Source of the DNA: Schistocerca nitens
Taxonomy: Eukaryota > Arthropoda > Insecta > Orthoptera > Acrididae
Direction of reading: 5' to 3'
DNA: 64,000 nt
Assembly (NCBI RefSeq): GCF_023898315.1
Contig: NC_064616.1
Coordinates: 541,933,602 to 541,997,601, forward strand
Shown: positions 47,370 to 59,178 of the stretch, piece after piece
Numbering within the stretch: position 1 is the stretch's first letter
Layout of the letters: every line of letters starts with the position of its first letter
The notes under the pieces: model-generated
The model's database searches: none
What the model was told of the DNA's origin: nothing
The model's input: only the letters and a program-made list of their open reading frames with translations
Made by a program: the position numbers and the translations under genes

Positions 47370-50300
47370 CACCTCCCGGGGTGCCCTGGTGGCACGGGCT
47401 GTTGGCTGCCAACTCCCTGTGGTCCCGTGAGTCCGTGAATCTGGGTAAGAAAAGCAGCAGGATTACGGGGAAAGTGACATGCGTGAGGTTCGTTCTGGTG
47501 GCGACAGCTTACGCCAGCACCTTCCTGCTAATTCCCCCTCCCTCCCCCCCCCTCTAACAGCTCTCGCACAAAATGCCTCAGCGTTGTCATGTACTGAGTC
47601 TGCGACACAACAATGGGGAGGGTTCAGGACCCTGGATATAGAAGTGAGCCAGATGTCGTAGCTGTGGAGGACGGCGTACTCCCAACTGTACCCTGCCATC
47701 TGGCTTGCAAAGCAACAGGAACGTACTCCGGAAAACTGCTGCCAGGGTACACACCTAGGTCTGAAGGTGTTTCCTGGGGCGATGACGGTGAAGGGAATGG
47801 TGACGGTGGTTCCAGGTCCCGGTGTGTCGGCGGGCGGTGACTGCAGAGGCGAGAGCACATCGTCTGTCCATACCTCCCGGGGTGCCCTGGTGGGCCGGTC
47901 TGTTGGCTGCATAAGCCCTGTGGTCCCGTGAGTCCGTGACTCTGGGTAAGAAAAGCAGAAGGATTACGGGGAAAGTGACATGCGTGAGGTTGGTTCTGGT
48001 GGCGACAGCTTACGCCAGCACCTTCCTGCTAATTCCCCCTCCCTCTCCCCCCATCTCACAGCTCTCGCACAAAATGACACACTGTTGTCATGTAGTGAGT
48101 CTGCGAACAACAATGGGGAGGAGTCAGGACCCTGGATATAGAAGTGAGCCCTATGCCGTAGCTGTGGAGGATGGCGTACTCCCAACTGTACCCTGCCATC
48201 TGGCTTGCAAGGCAACAGGAACGTACTCCGGAAAACTGCTGCCAGGGCACACACCTAGGTCTGAAGGTGTTTCCTGGGGCGATGACGGTGAAGGGAATGG
48301 TGACGGTGGTTCCAGGTCCCGGTGTGTCGGCGGGCGGTGACGGCAGAGGCGAGAGCACATCGTCTGTCCGCACCTCCCGGGGTGCCCTGGTGGGCCTGGC
48401 TGTTGCCTTCGAAAGCCCTGTGGTTCCGTGAGTCCGTGACTCTGGGGAAGAACAGCAGCAGGATTACGAGGAAAATGACATGCGTGAGGTTGGTTCTGGT
48501 GGGGACAGCTTACGCCATCACCCTCCTGCTCCTTCCCCCTCCCTCCCCCCCCTCTCACAGCTCCCGCACAAAATGCCACACCATTGTCGTGTAGTGAGTC
48601 TGCTAACAACACTGGGGAGGGGTCAGGACCCTGGATATAGAAGTGAGCCGGATGACGTAGCTGTGGAGGACGGCGTACTCCCAACTGTACCCTGCCATCT
48701 GGTTTGGGAGGCAACAGGAACGTCCTCCGGAAAACTGCTGCCAGGGCACACACATATGTCTGAAGGCGTTTCCTGGGGCGATGACGGTGAAGGGAAGGGT
48801 GATTGTGGTTCCAGGTCCAGGTGTGTCGGCGAGCAGTGACGGCAGAGGCGAGAGCACATCGTCTGTCCACACCTCCAAGGCTGCCCTGGTGACGCGGGCT
48901 GCTGACTGCGAAGGCCCTGGGTCCCGTGAGTCCGTGCAACCGGGAAGAAAAGTAGCAGGACTACGGGGAAAATGGCATGCGTGAGGTTGGTTATGGTGGC
49001 GACAGCTTACGCCAGGACCTTCCTGCTCATTCCCCTTCCCTCCTCCCTCCCCTCTCACAGCTCCCGCACAAAATGCCACACCCTTGTCGGGTAGTGAGTT
49101 TGTGAACAATAATGGAGAGGGGTCAGGACCCTGGATATAGAAGTGAGCCGGATGACGTAGCTGTGGAGGACGGCGTACCCCAACTGTACCCTGCCATATG
49201 TTTTGGGAGGCAACAGGAACGTCCTCCGGAAAACTGCTGCCAGGGCACACACCCATGTATGAAGGCATTTCCTGGGGCGATGACGGTGAAGGGAAGGGTG
49301 ACGGTGGTTCCAGGTCCATGTGTGTCGGGGAGCAGTGACAGCAGAGGCGAGAGCACATCGTCTGTCCACACCTCCCGGGCTGCCCTGGTGGCACGGGCTG
49401 CTGGCAGCGAAAGGCCCTGGATCCCGTGAGTCCGTGCAACCGGGGAAGTAAAGCAGCAGGATTACGGGGAAAATCGCATGCGTGAGGTTGGTTCTGGTGG
49501 CGACAGCTTACGCCAGGACCTTCCTGCTCACTCCCCTTCCCTCCCCCCTCCCCTCTCACAGCTCCCGCACAAAATGCCACACCCATTTCGTGTAGTGAGT
49601 CTGCGAACAATAATGTGAATGGGTCAGGACCATGGATATAGAGGTGAGCCCTATGCCGTAGCTGTGGAGGACGGCGTATTCCCAACTGTACCCTGCCATC
49701 TGGCTTGCAACGCAACAGGAACGTCCTCCGGAAAACTGCTGCCAGGACACACACCCAGGTCTGAAGGCGTTTCCTGGGGCGATGACGGTTAAGGGAATGG
49801 TGACGGTGGTTCCAGGTCCCGGTGTGTCTGCGGGCGGTGATGGCAGAGGAGAGAGCACATCGTCTGTCCGCACCTCCGGGGGTGATCTGGTGGCCCGGGC
49901 TGTTGGGCAGGAAAAGCCCTGTGGTCCCGTGAGTCCGTGACTCTGGGGAAGAACAGCAGCAGGACTACGAGGAAAATGACATGGGTGAGGTTTGTTCTGG
50001 TGGCGACAGCTTACGCTAGCACCCTCCTGCTCCTTCCCTTTCCCTCCCCCCCCCTCTCACAGCTCCCGCACAAAATGCCACACCATTGTCGTGTAGTGAG
50101 TCTGCGAACAACAATGGGGAGGGTTCAGGATCCTGGTTATAGAAGTGAGCCGGATGACGTAGCTGTGGAGGACGGCATACTCCCAACTGTACCCTGCCAT
50201 CTGGCTTGCGAGCAACTGGAACGTCCTCCGGAGAACTGCTGCCAGGGCACACACCCAAGTCTGAAGGCGTTTCCTGAGGCGATGACGGTAAAGGGAACGG

Positions 50301-53300
50301 TGACGGTGGTTCCAGGTCTCGCTGTGCGGCGGGCGGTGACGGCAGTGGCGAGAGCTCATCGACTGTCCACACCTCCCGGGCTGCCCTGGTGGCACGGGCT
50401 GTTGGCTGTCAACTCCCTGTAGTCCCGTGAGTCCGTGAATCTGGGGAAGAAAAGCAGCAGGATTACGGGGATAGTGACATGCGTGAGGTTCGTTCTGATA
50501 GCGACAGCTTACGCAAGCATCTTCCTGCTAATTCACCCTCCCTCCCTGCCCCCTCTCACAGCTCTCGAACAAAATGCTACAGCGTTGTCATATAGTGAGT
50601 CTGCGAACAACAATGGGGAGGGGTCAGGACCCTGGATATAGAAGTGAGCCAGATGCCGTAGCTGTGGAGGACGGCGTACTCCCAACTGTACCCTGCCATC
50701 TGGCTTGCGAGGCAACAGGAACGTACTCCGGAAAACTGCTGCCAGGGCACACAACTATGTCTGAAGGCGTTTCCTGGGGCGATGACGGTGAAGGGAATGG
50801 TGACGGTGGTTCCAGGTCCCGGTGTGTCGGCGGGCGGTGACGGCAGAGGCGAGAGCACATCGTCTGTCCGCACCTCCCGGGTTGCCCTGGTGGGCTGGGC
50901 TGTTGGCTGCGAAAGCCCTGTGGTCCCGTGAGTCCGTGACTCTGGGGAAGAACAGCAGCAGGATTACGAGGAAAATGACATGCGTGAGGTTGGTTCTGGT
51001 GGCGACAGCTTACGCCATCACCCTCCTGCTCCTTCCCCCACCCTTCGCCCCCCCATCTCACAGCTCCCGCACAAAATGCCACACCATTGTCGTGTAGTGA
51101 GTCTGCGAACAACAATGGGGAGGGGTCAGGACCCTGGATATAGAAGTGAGCCGGATGACGTAGCTGTGGAGGACGGCGTACCCCAACTGTACCCTGCCAT
51201 ATGTTATGGGAGGCAACAGGAACGTCCTCCGGAAAACTGCTGCCAGGGCACACACCTATGTCTGAAGGCGTTTCCTGGGGCGATGACGGTGAAGGGAAGG
51301 GTGACGGTGGTTCCAGGTCCAGGTGTGTCGGCGAGCGGTGACGGCAGAGGCGAGAGCACATCGTCTGTCCACACCTCCCGGGCTGCCCTGGTGGCACGGG
51401 CTGCTGGCTGCGAAGGCCCTGGATCCCGTGAGTCCGTGCAACCGGGGAAGAAAAGCAGCAGGATTACGGGGAAAGTGACATGCGTGAGGTTCGTTCTGGT
51501 GGCGACAGCTTACGCCAGCACCTTCCTGCTAATTCCCCCTCCCTCCCCCCCCCCTCTAACAGCTCTCGCACAAAATGCCTCAGCGTTGTCATGTACTGAG
51601 TCTGCGAACAACAATGGGGAGGGTTCAGGACCCTGGATATAGAAGTGAGCCAGATGCCGTAGCTGTGAGGGACGGCGTACTCCCAACTGTACCCTGCCAT
51701 CTGGCTTGCAAGGCAACAGGAACGTCCTCCGGAAAACTGCTGCCACGGCACACACCCAGGTCTGAAGGCGTTTCGTGGGGCGATGACGGTGAAGGGAATG
51801 GTGATGGTGGTTCCAGGTCCCGGTGTGTCTGCGGGCGGTGACGGCAGAGGAGAGAGCACATCGTCTGTCCGCACCTCCCGGGGTGCTCTGGTGGCCCGGG
51901 CTGTTGGGCTGCAAAAGCCCTGTGGTCCCGTGAGTCCGTGACTCTGGGGAAGAACAGCAGCAGGACTACGAGGAAAATGACATGCGTGAGGTTGGTTCTG
52001 GTGGCGACAGCTTACGCTAGCACCCTCCTGCTCCTTCCCTTTCCCTCCCCCCCCCTCTCACAGCTCCCGCACAAAATGCCACACCATTGTCGTGTAGTGA
52101 GTCTGCGAACAACAATGGGGAGGGTTCAGGACCCTGGATATAGAAGTGAGCCGTATGACGTAGCTGTGGAGGACGGCATACTCCCAACTGTACCCTGCCA
52201 TCTGGCTTCCGAGCAACTGGAACGTCATCCGGAAAACTGCTGCCAGGGCACACACCCAAGTCTGAAGGCGTTTCCTGAGGCGATGACGGTGAAGGGAACG
52301 GTGACGGTGGTTCCAGGTCTCGGTGTGCGGCGGGCGGTGACGGCAGAGGCGAGAGCACATCGTCTGTCCGCACCTCCCGGGGTGCCCTGGTGGGCCTGGC
52401 TGTTGGCTTCGAAAGCCCTGTGGTCCCGTGAGTCCGTGACTCTGGGGAAGAACAGCAGCAGGATTACGAGGAAAATGACATGCGTGAAGTTGGTTCTGGT
52501 GGCGACAGCTTACGCCATCACCCTCCTGCTCCTTCCCCCTCCCTCCCCCACCCCTCTCACAGCTCCCGCACAAAATGCCACACCATTGTCGTGTAGTGAG
52601 TCTGCAAACAACAATGGGGAGGGGTCAGGACCCTGGATATAGAAGTAGGGTGGATGACGTAGCTGTGGAGGATGGCGTACTCCCAAATGTACACTGCCAT
52701 CTGGTTTGGGAGGCAACAGGAACGTCCTCCGGAAAACTGCTGCCAGGGCACACAACTATGTCTGAAGGCGTTTCCTAGGGCGATGACGGTGATGGGAAGG
52801 GTGACGGTGCTTCCAAGTCCAGGTGTGTCAGCGAGCGGTGACAGCAGAGGCGAGAGCACATCGACTGTCCGCACCTCCCGGCGTGCCCTGGTGGCACGGG
52901 CTGTTGGCTGCGAAAGCCCTGTGTTCCCGTGAGTCCGTGAATCTGGGTAAGAAAAGCAGCAGGATTACGGGGAAAGTGACATGCTTGAGGTTGGTTCTGG
53001 TGGCGACAGCTTACGCCAGCACTTTCCTGCTAATTCCCCCTCCCTCTCCCCCCATCTCACAGCTCTCGCACAAATTGACACACTGTTGTCATGTAGTGAT
53101 TCTGCGAACAACAATGGGGAGGGGTCAGGACCCTGGATATAGAAGTGGGCCCTATGCCGTAGCTGTGGAGGATGGCGTACTCCCAACTGTACCCTGCCAT
53201 CTGGCTTGCGAGGCAACAGGAACGTACTCCGGAAAACTGCTGCCAGGGCACACACCTCGGTCTGAAGGTGTTTCCTGGGGCGATGACGTTGAAGGGAATG

Positions 53301-55015
53301 GTGACGGTGGTTCCAGGTCCCGGTGTGTCGGCGGACGGTGACGGCAGAGGCCAGAGCACATCGTCTGTCCGCACCTCCCGGGGTGCCCTGGTGGGCCTGG
53401 CTGTTGGCTTCGAAAGCCCTGTGGTCCCGTGAGTCCGTGACTCTGGGGAAGAACAGCAGCAGGATTACGATGAAAATGACATGCGTGATGTTGGTTCTGG
53501 TGGGGACAGCTTACGCCATCACCCTCCTGCTCCTTCTCCCTCCCTCCCCCCCCCTCTCACAGCTCCCGCACAAAATGCCACACCATTGTCGTGTAGTGAG
53601 TCTGCGAACAACAATGGGGAGGGGTCAGGACCCTGGATATAGAAGTGAGCCGGATGACGTAGCTGTGGAGGACGGCGTACTCCCAAATGTACCCTGCCAT
53701 CTGGTTTGGGAGGCAACAGGAACGTCCTCCGGAAAACTGCTGCCAGGGCACACACCTATGTCTGAAGGCGTTTCCTGGGGCGATGACGGTGAAGGGAAGG
53801 GTGACGGTGGTTCCAGGTCCAGGTGTGTCGGCGAGCGGTGACGGCAGAGGCGAGAGCACATCGTCTGTCCGCACCTCCCGGGGTGCCCTGGTGGCACGGG
53901 CTGCTGGCTGCGTAGGCCCTGTGGTCCCGTGAGTCCATGCAACCAGGGAAGGAAAGCAGCAGGATTACGGAGAAATTGACATGCGTGAGGTTGGTTATGG
54001 TGGCGACAGCTTACGCCAGGACCTTCCTGCTCATTCCCCCTCCCTCCCCCCTCCCCACTCACAGCTCCCGCACAAAATGCCACACCCTTGTCGTGTAGTG
54101 AGTCTGCGAACAATAATGGGGAGGGGTCAGGACCCTGGATATAGAAGTGAGCCGGATGCCGTAGCTGTGGAAGACGGCGTACTCCCAACTGTACCCTGCC
54201 ATCTGGCTTGCGAGGCAACAGGAACGTCCTCCGGAAAACTGCTGCCAGGGCACACACCCAGGTCTGAAGGCGATCCCTGGGGCGAAGACAGTGAAGGGAA
54301 CGGTGACGGTGGTTCCAGGCCCCTTTGTGTCAGTGAGCGGAGACGGCAGAGGCGAGAACACATCGTCTGTCCGCATCTCCCGGGGTGCCCTGGTGGCACC
54401 AGCGGGTGGCTGTGAAGGCCGTGTGGACCCGTGAGTCCGTGAATATGGGGGAAGAAAAGCAGCAGGATTACGGGTAAAATGACATGCGTGATGTTGGTTC
54501 TGTTGGCGACAGCTTACGCCAGTAACTTCCTGCTCCTTCCTACTCCCTCCCCCCCCCCCCCCCCACTCTCACAGCTCCCGCAAAAAATGCCACTCCCTTG
54601 TCGTGTAGTGAGTCTGCTAACAGCAATGGGGAGGGGTCAGGACCCTGGATATAGAAGTGAGCCGGATGCCGTAGCTGTGAAGGACGGCATACTTCCAACT
54701 GTACCCTGCCACCTGGCTTGCGAGGCTACAGGAACGTCCTCTGGAAAACCGCTGCCAGGGAACACACCCAGGTCTGAAGGCGTTTCCTGGGGCGATGACG
54801 GTGAAGGGAATGGTGACGGTGGTCCGGGTCCAGGCGTGTCGGCGAGCGCTGACGGCCGACGCGAGAGCACATCGTCTGTTCGCACCTCCCGGGGTGCCCT
54901 GGTGGCACGGGCTGCTGGCTGCGAAGGCCCTGTGGTCCCGTGAGTCCGTGAATCTGGGGAAGAAAAGCAGCAGGATTACGGTAAAAATGACATGCGTGAG
55001 GTCGGTTCTCGTGGC
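47370..55015 (-). repeat. Tandem array of about 15.5 units of ~500 bp derived from a Gypsy tail
   Basis: The word 'ctggatatagaagtgagcc' (or close variants) starts at about 47631, 48131, 48630, 49129, 49631, 50132, 50631, 51132, 51632, 52133, 52632, 53132, 53631, 54136 and 54646, giving a period of 499-510. Units are GC-rich against AT-rich flanks. Each contains, on the minus strand, a segment encoding 'NQPHACHFPRNPAA' that continues the integrase end of the adjacent pol (54990 region) and aligns with the integrase tail of the nested element (58150-58090). A G-rich tract follows in each unit. Open minus-strand frames of up to 383 codons (49754-48603) exist in all three frames because the unit has few stops; since the period is not a multiple of three, the frame rotates from unit to unit. 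I do not call them genes. Confidence 0.95.
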
Positions 55016-57097
55016 TGCTCTACAAACCATCACGACCTGCATAAAATTCATAGAAGAGGAAATGCGTTCCCGGTTTGCGCCCCTTTTCCAGTTCGCACGA
55101 TTGCCATAAACTCTGAAAAGGACAAGTTCGCGATGCGCAAAGTGATATTTGCGGGTCACTGCCGGCGCCAGATGCTACGGTAGGTGTAGCAAGCGTAGCA
55201 GCTACCGATGGCGGTAACCACGCAATAGATACGCTAGTGATGGTTCATCTCGTGGGTGGGACGGATATAAGGCAAGAAAGATTTGCAGCACCTGCTCCCA
55301 TGTGTGGGTGGAGCGAAGCTTGGCCATCTCTTATATGAAACTGAGTACGAAGCGTCTGTTTCTCCATTGAACTGCAGCTGAAATGGAACACTTGTGAGAT
55401 GACGAATACCATTCCGTTCACAAAACTGTTCAAAGTCACGTGAAATGAACTGTGGTCCACTGTCCGACACAAGTACTTCTGGCAAACCCTCTATGCAATA
55501 TATGGGGGCCAACACGTGAATAGTGCTACATGACGTGGTAGAGTTCATAGGCACGCGAATGGCAACTTGCAAGAAAAGTATACCACTAGGAGCGAACGAG
55601 TGTTCCAAAATGGTTCTGCAAAATCTATGTGCACTCGTTGCAGTGGCGATTGAGTCTTAGGCCAAGCTGAGCATGTTTTTGGCGGAGCGGATCGGTTCTC
55701 TGCGCATGTGCGACACTGTGCCAACCTCAGTTCAATGTGGGCGTCCATGCCCTGCCAAATGCAGTGCCGGCGAGCTGGCGCGCTAAGTGTTGAGTGCAAA
55801 CACTTCTCCAATTTACTTGGTGGAGCAATCGACACACGCCCTTTTGCACCACTTTGGGAATAACCACACGGGACTGTCCACTGTCATTTTTAATTATAAT
55901 CACACCCTGTAGAACTGAAAGATTGTGCCGACGTTCAAAATATCAGCGTACAACTGAGTTCTGGATACTGTTCAATGAACGAGACCAAGACGTGCGAGTA
56001 CAATGCAACCAAATCTTCAGATGTGGCTCTGCTTCCGTGGTCTGTGCAATTTTTCTGTAGCGCAAGGGAAAAGATTCCAGCAATTCAGAGTACTGCGCAT
56101 TGATTTGGCAACATGATGCAGCAGATGTATCAAAATCAGCGTCTTGGCCAGTCGGAAGACGAGATAGGGCGTCTTCATTGCCAGGCTTTGCCGTAGATTC
56201 ATACTGATACTGCAAAAGCAACAAAGCCCAGGGTTTCAGTTTTTGAGCAGTGCGTGTAGGAACCGGCTTTGACGTATGAAAGAAGGACTGCAAAGGCTTG
56301 TGATCCGTCACTAAATAGAACTTGTGACCATATAAATTGTGATGGAATTTGATCACACCATACACAATAGCATGAGCTTCTCTTTCAATTTGAGAATAAG
56401 TGCACTGAGTTTGCATGAGTAACTTTGAGGCAAAAGCAATAGGTCTGTTTTGTGCATCAATTCTGTGGGAAATCACAGCGCCGATTCCGTAGAAAACTAC
56501 GATTGGCAGGGCGAAAATGCACTAAACATCTGTCACTAAGCAAAGAATTTTTGAGTTTCGGAAATGCGTCTTGACAGATTTCAGTCCACACAAAAGGTAC
56601 AACTTTGCGACGCAAGCCATGCAATCCAGCCGCGATCTGAGCCGCTTCCGGTATATGTAGTATGTCATTTTGCCTAGTACTAGCAGCAGTTCAGACAAAT
56701 TGCGAGGAACAGGCAGGTCACGTATTGCAAGCAAATGAGGCTGGAGGGGTGCACACTCTGTTTACCACGTGATCTAAGCACTCTAGTTCAGTTTAGAGAA
56801 GTCACACTTTTCGAAACGGCAGTTGAGTCCTGCTTCTGAAAACAGTGAGAAAAGATTATGCAAATTGACAATGGGTTCCTCAGATGTAAGACCTGAGGCG
56901 ACAATATCGTCGTGGCTGTTTGAACAAAATGGCACTTTGGCAGTCAGCTGTACCAGGTAATGTCGAGAAATGGCTGTTACTGAAGCACTGCCGAAGTGCA
57001 AACGCAAATACTTGAACAGTCGTAAGTGTGTATTTACAACAAACACTTTCTGTGAACCCTCATGCAAAGGAACTTTGTGAATAGGTATTACGCAAAT
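55016..57097 (-). pseudogene. Gypsy pol (outer element), part 2: RT end, RNase H, integrase
   Basis: Continues the RT interrupted at 63195. On the minus strand: 'HEGSQKVFVVNTHLRLFKYL' (57060-57000), 'FGSASVTAISRHYL', the palm motif 'SNSHDDIVASG' (about 56920; YLDD expected), 'NCRFEKCDF'; then RNase H with 'RPIAFASKLL', 'REAHAIVYGVIKFHH' and 'LVTDHKPLQSF' (56470-56280). Integrase follows: 'AQCRTCAENRSAP' (zinc-domain CxxC, about 55700), 'QRVHIDFAEPFW' (first Asp, about 55640), 'VLVSDSGPQFISRDF' (second Asp, about 55470) and 'FNGETD' (third acidic, about 55370). The integrase tail 'VYGNRANWKRG' (about 55100) leads without a gap into the tandem array. Integrase acidic residues look intact, but frameshifts make the pol inactive. 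Confidence 0.9.
57093..57097 (+). repeat. Target-site duplication, left copy (caaat)
   Basis: The 5-bp word caaat flanks the nested Gypsy element here and at 63195-63199. On the coding strand it is ATTTG. Removing the element and one copy restores the continuous RT reading 'FSKIDL' + 'RNTY'. Confidence 0.9.
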
Positions 57098-57489
57098 TAT
57101 TGCGTCTAGGACGCCTGCATACTCGATTCGCTAGACAAAAAATCAAAGAATTCGCATTACCGTGTTTTATTACAATAAGACATTAATTTCGGAATGTGTC
57201 GCAAGCAAAGGGCGACATAGAAAATAATCAGTATTCTTCAGTATAGACAAATCCGAGCCTGTGCTACATAGAGATTCCTAACGAAATGGGTGTCATTGAC
57301 GCTGCAATCAAAGGGGGGTCCACCACCTGGTAGCGGCGCATATGTCCTCTTCACCTAGGGGCCGGTGCAATAACGTTGTCGTCCTGGAAGGGAGGTCGGT
57401 CAGAGTTCGATTGGCTGGCTCCTTGTCACTGCATTGTCTTCCCTCTCGTTCCCGACTCACGTGCTGGCGCCGACTTTTACGCTGTAACA
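57098..57489 (-). repeat. 3' LTR of the nested Gypsy element
   Basis: 392 bp. On the minus strand it starts 'tgttacagcgtaaaagtcgg' and ends '..ctagacgcaata' (CA changed to TA). It is a direct repeat of 62792-63194, with shared blocks 'ggaagggaggtcggtcag', 'tgtcgcaagcaaa' and 'ttcgctagacaaa'. Confidence 0.93.
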
Positions 57490-57512
57490 TTCCTCCCCCC
57501 CCCCCCCCCCAC
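57490..57512 (-). promoter_or_regulatory. Polypurine tract
   Basis: On the minus strand, a long G run followed by 'aggaa' directly abuts the 3' LTR start 'tgttacag'. It is positioned and composed as a plus-strand primer of reverse transcription. The run of about 15 G is unusual and may have expanded by slippage. Confidence 0.8.
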
Positions 57513-57857
57513 AAAGCGACGGAACGTCACCGTATATGCACCACGACAAAGGGAAGGGGGAGGCAGGTACGTGGCCGCTCTGTGTCTGCAGGTGACGTCA
57601 GACTTCCTATCGTACACCACCATCCGGCCTCTGCTCTAATGGAAACGTCCCCCAGAAAACGCGCAGATGGGTACTCGTCCACCTCCTGAGATTCATAGAA
57701 AGATGCAGAAGGCATCGGCTGCTGCTGTTTGGGAGGTCCGGCTCCATCGGTAGCACGAGAAGAGGCGGAGGTGACGAATTCTCCGTCTACATAGAGTAGT
57801 CCCACGGTGTCGTGATGACACCCTCTGGCGGCTGCTGTGGCCGTGCTGTCCTCTGGA

Positions 57858-58089
57858 AATGGAAATGCCGTGTGGTTAAGGCCTCCCGTGGGGTAGACCG
57901 TTCGCCTGGTGCTAGTCTTTCGAGTTGACGCCACATCGGCGACTTGCGTGTCGATGGGGATGAAATGATGATGATAAGGACAACACCCAGTTCCTGAGTG
58001 GAGAAAATCTTCGACCCAGCCGGGAATAAAATCCGGGACGTTTGGTATGACATTCCGTCGCGTTGACCAGTCACCTACCAGGGGCCAAC
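57858..58089 (-). mobile_element. SINE (head C, T3 tail) in the tail of the nested Gypsy
   Basis: The minus-strand tRNA-like head is at the right ('gtaggtgactggtcaacgcg' complement) with a damaged B box; the body carries 'ggtagaccgttcgcctggtg' and 'gatggggatgaaatgatgat'. Perfect 12-bp target duplication 'ctgtcctctgga' at 57846-57857 and 58090-58101. Confidence 0.95.
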
Positions 58090-58099
58090 CTGTCCTCTG

Positions 58100-59166
58100 G
58101 ATCCGTGGATCTTAGCGAAGAGATACAAAAGGATCACCGTGCACATCACAGTGGCGAATTTGATTGTGATTTCGTAGCTGCAATCCGTCTGGGCCTGCAA
58201 CGACACACATGCATGCACCAAATCGACGAAGGATCTCACCTCGCACCCACGGTCTGCTGCCGCTAAACCCTGAAAGACAGAATACCATAAGGCGCGAAGC
58301 GATACTTGCGGCCTTCCTTCGGCACCGGCTGCTGAGGAGGGTGGAACGGGTTTAGCAGTGCCCTACGGCGGCGGCCGTAAAGCAATTCCGCCGGCGATGG
58401 TCCACCTCATGGATGTGAACGGTAGGAGAAAAAGCTGCAACGCTTGATCCTCGGTGTGTGCGGTGCTAAGTTTGTCCATCTGCTGCTTGAAGGTTCTGAC
58501 AAAACGTTCCGATTCGCCGTTGGACTGTCGATGGAACGGTGCACTAGTTAGATGTTGTATGCCATTTCGTTCACAGAATGTTTCGGATTAATTTGAAGTG
58601 AACTGAGGTCTGGTGTTTGACACTATGAATTCAGCCAAATCTTCGCGGCAGAAAATAGAGGACAGCGCATGATCCATGCTACGTCACATTGTCCAGTTGA
58701 TCGGCACAGCAAAAGGAAACTTCCTATAGGACTGTACCACAGTCAACCAACAAATGTTCCAAAAACGTCCCGCAATGTGTATGTGCACACGTTGCTATGG
58801 TGATTGCGACTTAGGCTAAGCACGGAATTTTTGTGGCAGGTTGGACTGATTTTCCGCACATGCGTGACAGTATGTTGCCATGTCTTCTATTTCCGTGTCC
58901 ATACCCTGAAAAGTACAGTGTCCACGCGCTAAGAGTTTCATACAAACAATGCACCAGTGCCCTTGGTGAAGGATCTGCAACACTTCTTTTTGCAAAGCTT
59001 TATGGATCAACACACGTGACTGTCCTATATCGTTCTGAACAAGAATCACACCTTGCTGTATAGCGTTAATATGCCGACTTGCAATGTATCGGCACACTAC
59101 AGAAAGCTTTATGCTATGCAATGGGCGAGACCAAGATGTACGAATGTATTTGAGCCAAATGTTCAA
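58100..59166 (-). pseudogene. Integrase of the nested Gypsy, catalytic residues lost
   Basis: Zinc domain: 'ILHQGHWCIVCMKLL' and 'YCHACAENQ' (about 58990-58860), keeping the His and the CxxC. Core: 'QRVHIHIAGRFW' (about 58775), where the outer element reads 'QRVHIDFAEPFW', so the first catalytic Asp is His. 'IVSNTRPQF' (about 58620) stands in place of 'VSDSGPQF', so the second Asp is Asn. 'SNGESERFVRTFKQQMDKL' (about 58530) retains the Glu. The C-terminal tail continues to about 58100 with the segment homologous to the tandem-array unit. Integration would not be possible with this copy's own enzyme. Confidence 0.85.
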
Positions 59167-59178
59167 ATCTGAATCAGC

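Noticed and set aside
48151..49754. Long minus-strand open frames (262 and 383 codons) as proline-rich protein genes
   Set aside because: They run through a tandem array whose period is not a multiple of three, so they translate the same unit in rotating frames. All three frames are open because of GC-rich composition.
47370..55015. CRISPR array
   Set aside because: The units are ~500 bp, wholly repetitive, without short repeats and unique spacers, and lie in a eukaryotic retrotransposon.
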